Assembly: GCF_004799515.1 (NCBI RefSeq)
Contig: NZ_SSMX01000026.1
Span: forward strand, 434,001-498,000
Length of the DNA stretch: 64,000 bases
Direction of reading: 5' to 3'
DNA from: Phenylobacterium sp.
GTDB taxonomy: Bacteria; Pseudomonadota; Alphaproteobacteria; Caulobacterales; Caulobacteraceae
Below the pieces are notes generated by a model. The model did not search any database. It saw nothing but the letters and a program-made list of their open reading frames with translations, and was not told the origin of the DNA. A program made the position numbers and the translations under genes. This document shows positions 26,714 through 34,934 of this stretch, in pieces (the first letter of the stretch is position 1; each line of letters starts with the position of its first letter).

Positions 26714-27370
26714 TCAGCTCTGCGGCAAGGGCGACGCGGCGTAACGCGATGACGGCCTGAATTCGGACCCCGGATCGCGGACACAGGCCTTCACCGGCGT
26801 ATGGATGTAGTCTCGCACCGTCCAGCACTCCTCGAACACCGAGCAGTAACAGACCTCCACGGACATGCCCTTGCGGTTCAGCGCCTGGTCGAAAAGCTCC
26901 CACAAGCGGGCGTTCTCCGGCGTCTTGTCGATCTGGAAGACCACCACATGATCCTTGGAAGCGACGAAGCGTGTGGGCTCGTTGTCGTGCACGTCCTTGA
27001 GCGCCTCGACGGCTTCCTCGGCCTCCGCTGGGCCCACGGCCTCACGGACAAGGGTCTTCACGTCGCTGATGTAGTGGCCACCCAGCTTGATCCTCAGACT
27101 ACGCTCGTCGGCAGGCCCGACCCCATTGTTCAGCAGCTCGATGGAGATGCGATCCGGCCCGCCTGGGTTGGCGTCGTTGAAACCGGAGACGAGGTACGGA
27201 TAGGAGTTGGCCTTCAGCAGGCGTGACTCGATGCCGGCGTTGTAGACCGCGATCCCGATCGAGCAGATCGAGATCACGAGGGCCGAGATCGCCGTGGTCC
27301 ACTCCAGCCAACGGGGAAGGCTGGAGGCCTTGTGCGGCGGGTGGGGCGGTTCGGGGATCTCGGGCGCCAT
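26714..27370 (-). CDS. Membrane-anchored hypothetical protein
   Basis: Protein of 218 residues with a proline-rich N-terminus, one transmembrane helix (TTAISALVISICSIGIAVY, about residues 25-44) and a soluble C-terminal domain rich in beta-type sequence (DRISIELLNNGVGPADERSLRIKLGG). Four cysteines lie near the end (EVCYCSVFEECW). I recognise no family. It stands between the TPR gene and another small membrane protein on the same strand, with 48 bp to the latter, so the two may be expressed together. Confidence 0.6.
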   Translation of the reverse strand: MAPEIPEPPHPPHKASSLPRWLEWTTAISALVISICSIGIAVYNAGIESRLLKANSYPYLVSGFNDANPGGPDRISIELLNNGVGPADERSLRIKLGGHYISDVKTLVREAVGPAEAEEAVEALKDVHDNEPTRFVASKDHVVVFQIDKTPENARLWELFDQALNRKGMSVEVCYCSVFEECWTVRDYIHTPVKACVRDPGSEFRPSSRYAASPLPQS

Positions 27371-27418
27371 GGCCGGAGCTAAGCGGCTTCGGTCCGGTTC
27401 GACAAGCTCGGGAGGTGG

Positions 27419-27757
27419 CTAGGCGAGCGGGATCCAGATGCCGTGGGCGAAGGTCTTGAGGCCGCCGCTCGCCGCGGGGTCAAAGGCCCATTCGCGGACG
27501 CGCTCTTCGCCGACGGCTGTGCGGGAGACGATACGGTGGATGACCGCTCCGGCGGTCAGGCCAGCCGTTCCCCACGCGGCGCGGTAGAAGGGCTTGTTGC
27601 TGATCTCGACCACCGTTTCGCCGAGCCCCGCGAGCCGGGCCTCGATCGCCTTCCGGCCCTGCCTGCGTCGCAACGCAAGGCTCCAAATCGAACTCGTGGC
27701 CGCCAGCACCGCGATCAGCGACGCCGCCATGGACACGGTGATCGCGGGTAGGTGCAC
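27419..27757 (-). CDS. Small membrane protein, unknown function
   Basis: 112-residue protein with an N-terminal hydrophobic helix (SMAASLIAVLAATSSIWSLAL) followed by a basic stretch (RRRQGRKAIEARLAGLG) and a short soluble tail. The downstream map gene on the left-hand transcript order (27767-28585) ends 9 bp before this gene starts, so it is probably co-transcribed after map. No family recognised; moderately credible because of spacing and composition. Confidence 0.5.
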   Translation of the reverse strand: MHLPAITVSMAASLIAVLAATSSIWSLALRRRQGRKAIEARLAGLGETVVEISNKPFYRAAWGTAGLTAGAVIHRIVSRTAVGEERVREWAFDPAASGGLKTFAHGIWIPLA

Positions 27758-27766
27758 GGCGTTCCC

Positions 27767-28585
27767 CTAGGCGCCGATCACCGGCGGCTTGAAGAGGCCG
27801 GTGGGCGAGGCGGTGAAGATCTCGTAGCCGGTCTCGGTGACGCCGATGGAGTGCTCGCACTGGGCCGACAGCGACTTGTCGCGGGTGACCGCCGTCCAGC
27901 CGTCGGCCAGCAGCTTCACCTGGTATTTGCCGAGGTTCACCATCGGCTCGATGGTGAAGAACATGCCGGGGCGCAGCAGCTCGCCGGTCCCCTTCTGGCC
28001 GAAGGGCAGGATGTTGGGGGCGTCGTGGAACACCTTGCCCAGGCCGTGGCCGCAGAAGTCGCGGACCACCGAGCAGCGCATGCTCTCCACATAGGTCTGG
28101 ATGGCGTGGCCGATGTCGCCGGTGCGCGCGCCGGGTTTCACGACGTCGAGGCCGCGCTGGATCGCCTCGTAGGTCACGTCGATCAGGCGCTTGGCGCGCG
28201 GGGCCACCGGGCCCACGCCGTACATGCGGCTGGTGTCGCCGTGCCAGCCGTCGACGATGACGGTCACGTCGATGTTGGCGATGTCGCCCTCGCGCAGGAC
28301 CCGCTCGCCGGGGATGCCGTGGCAGACCACGTGGTTGGCGCTGATGCAGACGGTCTTGGTGTAGCCGCGGTAGCCCAGGCAAGCCGGGATCGCGCCATGG
28401 TCGAGGATGAACTCGCGGGCGAGCGTGTCGAGCCGGTCGGTGACCACGCCCGGGACCACGTGCGGGGTCAGCATGTCCAGGCACTCGGCGGCCAGCTTGC
28501 CGGCGACCCGCATGCCCTCGAAGTCGGCGGCGGTGTGGATCTTGATCTGGCCGGTGCGGTGGTCGGCGTCGAGGAGGTCGGTCAT
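27767..28585 (-). CDS. map: Type I methionine aminopeptidase
   Basis: Cytoplasmic metallo-aminopeptidase that removes the initiator methionine. The pita-bread fold markers are present: the metal-binding aspartates in DVTVIVDGWHGDTSRMY, the histidine in VRDFCGHGLGKVFHD, and the glutamates in FFTIEPMVNLG and QCEHSIGVTETGYEIFT. Length 272 is usual for alphaproteobacterial Map. It is an essential housekeeping gene. Confidence 0.95.
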   Translation of the reverse strand: MTDLLDADHRTGQIKIHTAADFEGMRVAGKLAAECLDMLTPHVVPGVVTDRLDTLAREFILDHGAIPACLGYRGYTKTVCISANHVVCHGIPGERVLREGDIANIDVTVIVDGWHGDTSRMYGVGPVAPRAKRLIDVTYEAIQRGLDVVKPGARTGDIGHAIQTYVESMRCSVVRDFCGHGLGKVFHDAPNILPFGQKGTGELLRPGMFFTIEPMVNLGKYQVKLLADGWTAVTRDKSLSAQCEHSIGVTETGYEIFTASPTGLFKPPVIGA

Positions 28586-28670
28586 GGCGGGTGCGTCGCG
28601 TTTCGGGGGCTGGCCTTAAGTCGCAACGATAGCACGGAAATTCAACCGCCGCTTAGCCGGGCGGCGGCGT

Positions 28671-28883
28671 TCAGGCCTGCCGCGTGTTGCTCCAGACCAC
28701 CTGAGCCACGCCGACCAGGGCCAGCAGCGCGCCCCAGGCCACCCAGCGCTTGTCGCCGACCATGAAGCCCACGCGGAAGGCGATGTTCAGCCCCTGCAGC
28801 ACCCAGACGCTGCCCATGGCGATCATCAGCAGGCCGAGCAGAGAGCTTATGATCCGCATGACGATGTTGAAGAGAGCCTGCAT
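28671..28883 (-). CDS. Small two-helix membrane protein
   Basis: 70-residue protein with two hydrophobic helices (SSLLGLLMIAMGSVWVLQGL and WVAWGALLALVGVAQVVW) separated by a short loop, FRVGFMVGDKRW. The layout, MGSVWVLQGLNI then W-GA-L-L-G, is seen in short membrane proteins of Caulobacterales and relatives of unknown role. It is a single gene between map and sfsA. Confidence 0.6.
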   Translation of the reverse strand: MQALFNIVMRIISSLLGLLMIAMGSVWVLQGLNIAFRVGFMVGDKRWVAWGALLALVGVAQVVWSNTRQA

Positions 28884-28935
28884 CCGTCGACGTCCCCATT
28901 TTCAGCGTGGCGGCAGTCTGCGCGGTCCCGCGCCT

Positions 28936-29658
28936 TTACGCTAGCGTAAGCTCGCCCGCGCCGGTCCAGGGGATCCGCCGGGCGATGCGGACGCCCGCCG
29001 TATCGATGTCGCAGGCGTAGACCAGCACCTCGACGCCCGCGGCGGCGGCATGGGTGAGGCCGGCGGCGAAGGCCGGGTCCAGCTCGGCGCAGGCGGCGAA
29101 GGCGTCGCAGTCGGTGCGCTGGACGACGAACAGGACCACGGCGCGGTCGCCCTGGGCGACCATGGCCTCCAGCGCGCGCAAGTGGCGGGCCGAACGGGCG
29201 GCGACGCAGTCGGGGAACTCGGCGAGGGTCCCGGCGCGGCGCAGGTGGCAGTTCTTGATCTCCAGCCAGCAGGGCGCGCGATCCGGCGCCTCCAGCAGGA
29301 AGTCCACGCGGGAGGCCTCGCCGTACTTCACCTCGCGGCGGTGGCGGGCGTACGCGGTCAGCTCTGGGATGGCGTCGGCGGCGAGGGCTTCGGCGACTAG
29401 GCGGTTGGGGTGCATGGTGTTGACGCCCACCAGGCCGCCGTCGGCCTCGACCAGCTCCAGGGTGTGGGCCAGCTTGCGCTTGGGGTTGTCGACGCGGGAG
29501 ACCCAGGCGCGCAGGCCCGGCGTGTTGAGGCCCAGCATGGCGCCCGGGTTCGGGCAGTGGGCGGTGACCTCGGTCCCGTCGTCCAGGGCCACGTCGGCGA
29601 AGAAGCGCTTGTAGCGGGCGACCAGGGTTCCGCGGGCCAGCGGCGAGGGGAAGTCCAT
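28936..29658 (-). CDS. sfsA: SfsA family protein (sugar fermentation stimulation homologue)
   Basis: DNA-binding nuclease-like protein of the SfsA family. Seen: [62 protein letters not shown] and the PD-(D/E)XK-like block [20 protein letters not shown]. Length 240 is standard. The ATG overlaps the stop of the preceding secreted-protein gene in TGATG, so translation is coupled. The biochemical role in bacteria is not established. Confidence 0.92.
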   Translation of the reverse strand: MDFPSPLARGTLVARYKRFFADVALDDGTEVTAHCPNPGAMLGLNTPGLRAWVSRVDNPKRKLAHTLELVEADGGLVGVNTMHPNRLVAEALAADAIPELTAYARHRREVKYGEASRVDFLLEAPDRAPCWLEIKNCHLRRAGTLAEFPDCVAARSARHLRALEAMVAQGDRAVVLFVVQRTDCDAFAACAELDPAFAAGLTHAAAAGVEVLVYACDIDTAGVRIARRIPWTGAGELTLA

Positions 29659-30038
29659 CAGGGCGTGGTCTTGATGCAGTCGGAGACGCCGCGGCAGCTC
29701 AGGCCGGAGGCGCAGACTTTTCCGGTGAACGCCTTCAGCAGGTGGAAGCGCCGATAGGCGTCGAGGGTGGCGTTGTTGCCGCAGGAGAGACCGGCTTCGA
29801 TGCGGGCGCAGCGCGCGCCGACCGTATCCTGCAGGGCGCGCGCCTGGGCTGAGGTCAGCCGGTTCGCGAACCCCTCCATGAACCCGTCGAGGTCGGCCGG
29901 GCTCAGCTTCTGCAGATTCTGCGCGGGGCACTGGCGCGCGAGTTCAGCGAAGAACGGCCGTTCCGATCGCGGCGTCTGGGCCTGGCCGGCGAGGGGCAGG
30001 GCGAGAAGGGCGATGGCGGATGCGAAGGCGAGGCGCAT
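29658..30038 (-). CDS. Small secreted cysteine-containing protein, unknown function
   Basis: 126-residue exported protein with a signal peptide ([21 protein letters not shown]) and six cysteines in the mature part ([32 protein letters not shown]). A helical segment [18 protein letters not shown] precedes them. No family recognised. It sits directly upstream of sfsA with a one-base overlap. Confidence 0.6.
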   Translation of the reverse strand: MRLAFASAIALLALPLAGQAQTPRSERPFFAELARQCPAQNLQKLSPADLDGFMEGFANRLTSAQARALQDTVGARCARIEAGLSCGNNATLDAYRRFHLLKAFTGKVCASGLSCRGVSDCIKTTP

Positions 30039-30095
30039 GCTACGCTCCAGACGAGAACTTACGGGCCCGTCCTTAAGTCCATGGGGGCGAGTTTG

Positions 30096-30189
30096 CTACG
30101 GGCTCCGGCAAGCTCAAGGACCGGGCTTCGCCCGGGGCCGCCACGCGGCGAGCCTTCAGGCTCGTCCTTGACCTTGCCGGAGCCCGTAG
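30096..30189. repeat. 94-bp composite palindrome (REP/MITE-like cruciform)
   Basis: The outer arms (30096-30121 and 30164-30189) are 26 bp each and reverse complementary with a single mismatch. The 42-bp interior holds two more hairpins, CCGGGCTTCGCCCGG (30121-30135) and CGAGCCTTCAGGCTCG (30149-30164). It lies in the divergent gap between the secreted protein (29658-30038) and the MoCF gene (30272), so it could also serve as a bidirectional terminator or a repeat scattered in the genome. Confidence 0.7.
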
Positions 30190-30271
30190 CTCCAATCTGG
30201 CCATGGGCTGTAAGGCTCTCCAGCATTCTCAAGAATGCCGGCGGACACACCGAAATCGAGGATGCATCGGC

Positions 30272-31045
30272 ATGGCGGCTGCAACGACCGACGGGCGCGT
30301 CACCGCCGCGGTGCTGATCATCGGCGACGAGATCCTGTCGGGGCGCACCCAGGACACCAACCTGCGCGACATCGCCCGCTATCTGGCGGTCCACGGCGTG
30401 GACCTGGCCGAGGCGCGCACCGTGCCGGACGTGCACGAGGAGATCGTGGCGGCGCTGAACGCGCTGCGGTCCCGCTACGACTACGTGATCACCACCGGCG
30501 GGATCGGTCCGACGCACGACGACATCACCGCCGACGCGGTGGCGGCGGCGTTCGGCGTCGAGCTCTATGAGCATCCGGAAATCGTGGCGCTCTTGCAGGC
30601 GCGCTGGGGCGGCGAGGTCAACGCCGCACGCCGGCGGATGGCCCGCGTGCCCGTGGGCGGCGAGCTGGTGAAGAACCCGGTGCAGGGCCCGCCCGGCTTC
30701 ACCATCGGCAACGTCTTCACCCTGGCGGGCGTGCCCGCGATCATGCGCGGCATGCTGGAGGACGTCGGCCCCAGGCTGAAGGGCGGGGCGGTGACTGTGT
30801 CGCGGACGGTGCGGGTGGAAGGCTCCGGCGAGGGCGTGATCGCCGCACCCCTGGAGGCGGTGGCCAAGGCGCACCCGGCCATGTCGCTGGGCAGCTATCC
30901 GTTCTTCGGCGAGGGCGGGTTCGGCTCCAACCTGGTGCTGCGCGGGCGCGACCCGGCCGAGCTGGCGGCGACGGTGGCCGAACTGATCGCCGCCCTGGCC
31001 GCTGCCGGCATAATGGGCGCCCGCGAGATCGAGCCGGCAAACTGA
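30272..31045 (+). CDS. CinA-type MoCF/molybdopterin-binding domain protein
   Basis: Single-domain protein of the competence/damage-inducible CinA N-terminal type, related to MoaB/MogA. Seen: AAVLIIGDEILSGRTQDTN at the start, VITTGGIGPTHDDITADAVA and NPVQGPPGFTIGNVFTLAGVP. It lacks the C-terminal NMN deamidase domain of full CinA, as is usual in alphaproteobacteria where that domain is a separate gene. The ATG at 30272 gives 257 residues and starts just before the first strand; GAGG lies upstream. Confidence 0.88.
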   Translation: MAAATTDGRVTAAVLIIGDEILSGRTQDTNLRDIARYLAVHGVDLAEARTVPDVHEEIVAALNALRSRYDYVITTGGIGPTHDDITADAVAAAFGVELYEHPEIVALLQARWGGEVNAARRRMARVPVGGELVKNPVQGPPGFTIGNVFTLAGVPAIMRGMLEDVGPRLKGGAVTVSRTVRVEGSGEGVIAAPLEAVAKAHPAMSLGSYPFFGEGGFGSNLVLRGRDPAELAATVAELIAALAAAGIMGAREIEPAN

Positions 31046-31129
31046 CGGCGCCGTCATTGTGCCAACGCGCCACATCCCCTATGGGGAAATTATATCCCAG
31101 ATTGCGCGTTCTTTGAGGAGAGCCCTGCT

Positions 31130-31378
31130 TTGTTTCTGAGTGCAATGATCGCGTCGGCCCTGTTCATGGCCGACACCCCCGCCGTGGCCGACGCCGCCAA
31201 GACCGACGCCCCGCCGGCCAAGGCCGCCGACGCCCCGGCCGCGAAGCCGAAGGTGGTCTGCCATACGGAGTCGGTGACCGGCAGCCTGACGCCGAAGAAG
31301 ACCTGCTACAACGTCGAGCAGTCGGCGGAGCGCAAGCAGGAAGAGCGCCAGGACCTCGAGAAGATGCAGCACCGCTGA
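31130..31378 (+). CDS. Small secreted Ala/Lys-rich protein
   Basis: 82-residue protein with a hydrophobic N-terminus (FLSAMIASALFMADTPAVA), a low-complexity Ala-Pro-Lys segment and a C-terminal part with two cysteines (VVCHTESVTGSLTPKKTCYN) ending in a charged tail. The form VC-TES-TGS--PKK-CY is seen in small exported proteins of sphingomonads and caulobacters. TTG at 31130 is chosen because GAGGAG lies nine bases before it; an ATG at 31145 is in frame. Confidence 0.6.
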   Translation: MFLSAMIASALFMADTPAVADAAKTDAPPAKAADAPAAKPKVVCHTESVTGSLTPKKTCYNVEQSAERKQEERQDLEKMQHR

Positions 31379-31401
31379 TCGTCTTCCGCGGCCCACGGCG
31401 G

Positions 31402-31420
31402 GCGTGACGGACCGTCACGC
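31402..31420. terminator. Palindrome after the small secreted protein
   Basis: GCGTGACGG-A-CCGTCACGC, perfect nine-base arms with a one-base centre, 23 bp after the stop at 31378. There is no T-tract. It could be a terminator hairpin or an operator. A consensus DnaA-box sequence (TTATCCACA on the minus strand) follows at 31435-31443. Confidence 0.35.
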
Positions 31421-31672
31421 AATGTCATCCGCCCTGTGGATAAGCCTGTGGGGCAATCCTGAACGCTGAGGCGCGTTTGGGAGCGGGTGCTCATCGCCGC
31501 TTCCGGCGTGGCCCGGGGTCTCGACATCTGAGCGGCGCCGGCGCGGAGTGCCGCATCACAGGTTCGGCGAAGCGGCGCGGGATTAATCGGCCCTTCGCTT
31601 TTAGCGCCGATGCTCTGGCGACCTACGTACCGGTGTTCTTCCTCCTAAATCCCGCCCGGGGGGGCGATCTTC

Positions 31673-32782
31673 GTGGCCGAGACCTACCGCAGCATGCGGG
31701 CGCTGGAGAAGACGGCGTCCACCAGCCGGGTGCTGAACCTGGCCGCGCTGGCGGTGAAGCACGCCAACAATCCCGACCACAGCGCCAAGCCGCTCTTCAT
31801 GGCGCCGGCCCTGAACGCCGCGGTGATCCTGAAGCATCGCCTGCGCGCCAACGAGATCGGCACCGTCGCCACCGTGCGGCGCACGGCCACCAAGCTGATC
31901 GTGCCCTTCGAACGCTCGGACCTCAGCCTGGGCGGCCGCTCGCTGTTCGTCGGCGACCGCGGCTGGATGGAGAGCCTGCAGGAGCTGGCCGGGGTCAGCC
32001 ACGACCTGGGCCGCGACGCCGGCGTGCTGGAGGCCCTGGACGAGCTGCCGTCCCTCGATCCCTTCCTGCTGCGCGAGCACATGCGCCGGCGCGGCTTCGA
32101 GATCGCCGACACCCACTTCGAGATTTCCAGCCACGACCTTGACGCCATGCAGCAGTTCGTGGGCCGCGAGATCAGCCGGCTGATCGACCTGGCCTACAAG
32201 GGCCGCTCCTCCAGCGACGCCAGCACGACCCGCCTGGTCGAGGCCCTGCTGTCCAGCCGCAACGACGACCGCCTGGAGCCCCTGCGCCTGACCCTGCGCC
32301 TGGAGGGCGACAGCTACCGCGAGGGCATCTTCGCCTGGAAGGGCTTCCTCTACTACAAATGGGTGCTGAACAGCCTGTGGCCGAAGCTGCGCGAGGTGAT
32401 GGTCGAGCTCTTGCAGGTGAAGACCGTGGGCCCGCGCGATTTTGAGCACGAGGGCCTGGTGCGCACCATGAAGGTGCGGCTGCACGACAATATCGAGCGG
32501 CAGGTGAAGTCGGTGGCCGACTACCTGCGGGTCTATGACCAGGTGTTCGAGGAGCTGACCCGCGACGGCAACGCCACGGCCTTCCGCGACTTCCTGCTGC
32601 GCTCGCCGGAGATGCTGGTGAAGCTGGGCGAGGGCACCGGGGTGGTCAGCCATATCGCCTCGTTCTGGCGCTTCCGCTTCCCGAAGGGCAAGCCGCTGGA
32701 GGCCAATGTCGGCGAGTTGCTGGACATCCTGCAGGACTTCGAACAAGGCCTGGGCGCCGAGGCCACGGCGATGGCGGCCTAG
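31673..32782 (+). CDS. Conserved hypothetical protein (about 369 aa)
   Basis: Large soluble protein without signal peptide or transmembrane segments. It starts at a GTG (AETYRSMRALEKTASTSRVLN). Visible features are an all-helical N-terminal part, a middle with HMRRRGFEIADTHFEI, and EGIFAWKGFLYYKWVLNSLWP near residue 225, followed by helices (DNIERQVKSVADYLRVYDQVFEE) that could form a coiled coil. I do not recognise a family. It is the last host gene before the tRNA-Leu insertion site and is strongly GC-rich like the backbone. Confidence 0.65.
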   Translation: MAETYRSMRALEKTASTSRVLNLAALAVKHANNPDHSAKPLFMAPALNAAVILKHRLRANEIGTVATVRRTATKLIVPFERSDLSLGGRSLFVGDRGWMESLQELAGVSHDLGRDAGVLEALDELPSLDPFLLREHMRRRGFEIADTHFEISSHDLDAMQQFVGREISRLIDLAYKGRSSSDASTTRLVEALLSSRNDDRLEPLRLTLRLEGDSYREGIFAWKGFLYYKWVLNSLWPKLREVMVELLQVKTVGPRDFEHEGLVRTMKVRLHDNIERQVKSVADYLRVYDQVFEELTRDGNATAFRDFLLRSPEMLVKLGEGTGVVSHIASFWRFRFPKGKPLEANVGELLDILQDFEQGLGAEATAMAA

Positions 32783-32918
32783 GGGCGGCCTTATTCGGCG
32801 GCCTGGGCCGGACCCCTGAGCCGGGGCGGCGACGGGCGCCGCGCCATGGCCCTGGCCTGAACCCGTCCGACGCAAGCGGCTTAAAACTCCGAGCCCGGCG
32901 CGCTATGACGGCCCCTGC

Positions 32919-32957
32919 GCGGGCGTGGCGGAATTGGTAGACGCAGCGGACTTAAAA
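32919..32957 (+). tRNA. 5' half of host tRNA-Leu(UAA), disrupted at the anticodon loop (attL side)
   Basis: Begins with the acceptor strand GCGGGCG and the D-arm of a leucine tRNA (TGGCGGAATTGGTAGACGC), then GCGGACTTAAAA, the anticodon stem and loop with UAA. After position 32957 no matching stem, variable arm or T-arm follows; the missing part is found at 55125-55179. The two halves joined at GACTTAAAA make a complete 85-nt tRNA-Leu(UAA) with one G-U pair in the acceptor stem. As it stands it cannot be functional. Confidence 0.9.
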
Positions 32958-33032
32958 GCGTTTTCCGGTCGATGAACCCGTAAAGTTACGTGGTCTAATC
33001 AACGACTTACGGGCTGCGACCGAACGCCGGAC

Positions 33033-33055
33033 GAGTTACACATGTCTTACACAGT
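33033..33055 (+). other. Left integrase arm-type site
   Basis: GAGTTACACA, then TCTTACACAGT; two direct copies of TTACACA (33036-33042 and 33047-33053) with 11-bp period. The right end has the same pair with one extra spacer base. A further near-palindrome (CCCGTAAAGT and ACTTACGGG) lies between the core and this site. Confidence 0.65.
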
Positions 33056-33081
33056 TTGCCCCTCAAAGGGTGAGGTGAGAC

Positions 33082-34431
33082 ATGGCTTCCGACAGCCACA
33101 CCCTCATGGACGGCAAGGTCCATGTGTACCGACGTGAGAACAGCCGGTTCTGGCAGTGCGCCGTCTTTCTCGGGGGCCGCAACCATCGGGCCAGCACCCA
33201 CCAGGATAATCTGGCCCTTGCCATGGAGTTCGCGCGGGACTGGTACGTAGACCGCTACGCCGATGATCGGCTATGCCGCCGCGGCATCCCACTGCCCGAG
33301 ATTGCCGAGCTCTATGACGGCGCTGTCCCGACTGACGGGCGTCGCCGTCACAAACCCGCAGGCCGTACCTTCCGAGAAGCTGCGGAGGCCTTCGTCGGAG
33401 AGTACGAAGTCATCACAAACGGCGAGCGGAACGCGAGCTACGTCGCGGCGAAGTCGCGTCACCTCAAGCTCTACCTGACCCCCTTCTTCGGCGACACGCC
33501 GCTTTCGGAGATCACCGCGGGCTCCATCCAGGAATACCGCGTTCGCCGCATGTCGCTTCCTACCGACGAGGCGTCGGCGCCGCCCGTCCTGGGCGGTCGG
33601 CGCCGGGGAAGGCCGGCGCGCAACACGCTCCATCAGGAGATGGTCACCCTCCGCCAGGTGCTGAAGACCGCCAACAGGAAGGGTTGGCTTGCGGCGCTGC
33701 CTGACATGTCTGCGCCGTACAAGATGTCTGGGAAAATCTCGCATCGCGCCTGGTTCTCGCCCGACGAATACAAGCGCCTCTACGAGGCCACCCGCGCGCG
33801 CGCCAAGAACCCAAAGAACGAGCGGTGGCGGCACGAATCCAAACAATTCCACGACTATGTACTGTTCATGGGCAACACCGGCCTGCGGCCGGACGAAGCC
33901 TCGCGGTTGGAATATCGCGACATCAACGTGGTGGTCGACGAGGACACAGGCGACCGCATTCTTGAGATCGAAGTTCGCGGTAAGCGGGGCGTCGGCTTCT
34001 GCAAGAGTATGCCGGGCGCCGTCGAGCCGCTGCGCCGACTACGCAAGCGCAACGACCCGAAGCCCACTGACCTGGTGTTTGGGCCAGTCCAGCGGGAGTT
34101 GCTCAATGCGGTGCTGGACGAACTCGACCTGAAGAAGGATCGCGAGGGCAATCCCCGCACGGCCTACAGCCTGCGCCACACCTACATCTCAATGCGGCTG
34201 ATGGAGGGGGCGGACATCTACCAGATCGCCAAGAACTGCCGGACCAGCGTGGAGATGATTCAGAAATTCTACGCCTCGCACATCGTCAACACGTTGAACG
34301 CCGCCGCGATCAACGTCCGCAAGAAGTCTAAGCCGCGGAACGCAGGTTCCGCGAAACAGGCGCCGGCGAACGCCAAGGCGCCCATCCGGGCGAACGCCCT
34401 TACCCGGCCTCGGCTGGCGCGTACGCGCTGA
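33082..34431 (+). CDS. Tyrosine recombinase integrase of the element
   Basis: Site-specific integrase of 449 residues that should catalyse exchange at the tRNA-Leu anticodon loop. N-terminal arm-binding region, a SAM-like core-binding domain (FREAAEAFVGEYEVITNG, then HLKLYLTPFFGDTPLSEITA) and a catalytic domain with Arg in NTGLRPDEASRLEYRDI, the box II SLRHTYISMRL, and the nucleophile tyrosine in VEMIQKFYASH. The C-terminal tail is basic. It lies next to attL in the usual outward-anchored position. The following tRNA gene starts 23 bp after its stop. Confidence 0.92.
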   Translation: MASDSHTLMDGKVHVYRRENSRFWQCAVFLGGRNHRASTHQDNLALAMEFARDWYVDRYADDRLCRRGIPLPEIAELYDGAVPTDGRRRHKPAGRTFREAAEAFVGEYEVITNGERNASYVAAKSRHLKLYLTPFFGDTPLSEITAGSIQEYRVRRMSLPTDEASAPPVLGGRRRGRPARNTLHQEMVTLRQVLKTANRKGWLAALPDMSAPYKMSGKISHRAWFSPDEYKRLYEATRARAKNPKNERWRHESKQFHDYVLFMGNTGLRPDEASRLEYRDINVVVDEDTGDRILEIEVRGKRGVGFCKSMPGAVEPLRRLRKRNDPKPTDLVFGPVQRELLNAVLDELDLKKDREGNPRTAYSLRHTYISMRLMEGADIYQIAKNCRTSVEMIQKFYASHIVNTLNAAAINVRKKSKPRNAGSAKQAPANAKAPIRANALTRPRLARTR

Positions 34432-34454
34432 CTATGGCAATCCCAGACTGCTAC

Positions 34455-34763
34455 GCGGGCGTGGCGAAATTGGTAGACGCAACGGACTTGAACTGAAGAC
34501 CTGAGTGCGCCGGCGGAAACGCTGGACGTAGAACCGCTCAAATTCGGGGAACCCTGTCAGATGGCGATCCCGAGCCAAGCCCACCGAGGCTCCGGCCTCT
34601 CGGGAAGGTGTAGAGACTAGACGGGCGGCGCCTAAGGCCTAGCGGCTATGGCGAAGGGATAGTCCAGACCACGAACGCCGACGGCGGCGGCGAAAGCCGA
34701 AGTGGTACGAAAATCCGTAGGGCCGAAAGGCTCGTGCCGGTTCGACCCCGGCCGCCCGCACCA
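34455..34763 (+). tRNA. Intron-containing tRNA-Leu(UAA) carried by the element
   Basis: The 5' exon (34455-34489) runs from GCGGGCGTGGCGAAATTGG to ACGGACTT. The 3' exon (34710-34763) runs from AAAATCCGT through the long variable arm (GGGCC, GAAA, GGCTC) and the T-arm (GTGCCGGTTCGACCCCGGC) to the encoded CCA. Joined, the anticodon loop is CUUAAAA with anticodon UAA and a perfect stem ACGGA/TCCGT; the acceptor stem is fully paired. It differs from the host tRNA in the anticodon stem and variable arm, so it is an independent lineage, not a duplicate. It should replace the tRNA that the element's insertion destroys. Confidence 0.93.
34490..34709 (+). ncRNA. Group I intron between U34 and A35 of tRNA-Leu(UAA)
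   Basis: 220-nt intron. The base before it is U and its last base is G, as group I splicing requires. P1 can form between exon ACUU and GAGU near the intron start, with a U-G pair at the splice site. The core includes GGGGAACCCTGTCAGATGGCG (P4-P5 side), and P7 is a perfect pairing of GACTA (in AGAGACTAGACGG) and TAGTC (in GGGATAGTCC). The position equals that of the cyanobacterial and plastid trnL(UAA) intron. No homing endonuclease is encoded. The compact size suggests an IC3-like ribozyme; the subgroup is inferred. Confidence 0.9.
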
Positions 34764-34899
34764 ATCCCAACTTCGCAAGCTGAAGTTTGGACGGTCTCCT
34801 TAACGGCGGCACGCGAGCCTAGCTGGTAGCAGACTGTTCCCGACTCATTCGCGACGTTCAAACCGGCTAGGTGGCCAAAGGCTCATTCTGCCGCGCGGG

Positions 34900-34928
34900 T
34901 TGACTGGGTGCATAAGGTTGCATAATGT
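34900..34928 (+). promoter_or_regulatory. Promoter giving a probably leaderless helicase mRNA
   Basis: TTGACT (34900-34905), 17-bp spacer, TAATGT (34923-34928). The first ATG of the helicase is at 34935, where transcription should begin, so no ribosome site fits. The spacer holds two TGCATAA copies 10 bp apart, a likely operator, possibly for the MerR/Xis-like HTH at the N-terminus of the helicase itself. Confidence 0.65.
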
Positions 34929-34934
34929 TGCGGT

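Noticed and set aside
32919..33013. A complete tRNA-Leu at the left junction
   Set aside because: Past the core no sequence pairs with the anticodon stem, no T-arm is present and no CCA end follows; the true 3' half is at 55125-55179.
34646..34861. Minus-strand frame across the 3' exon of the intron-bearing tRNA
   Set aside because: It lies over tRNA and intron sequence and has no protein features.
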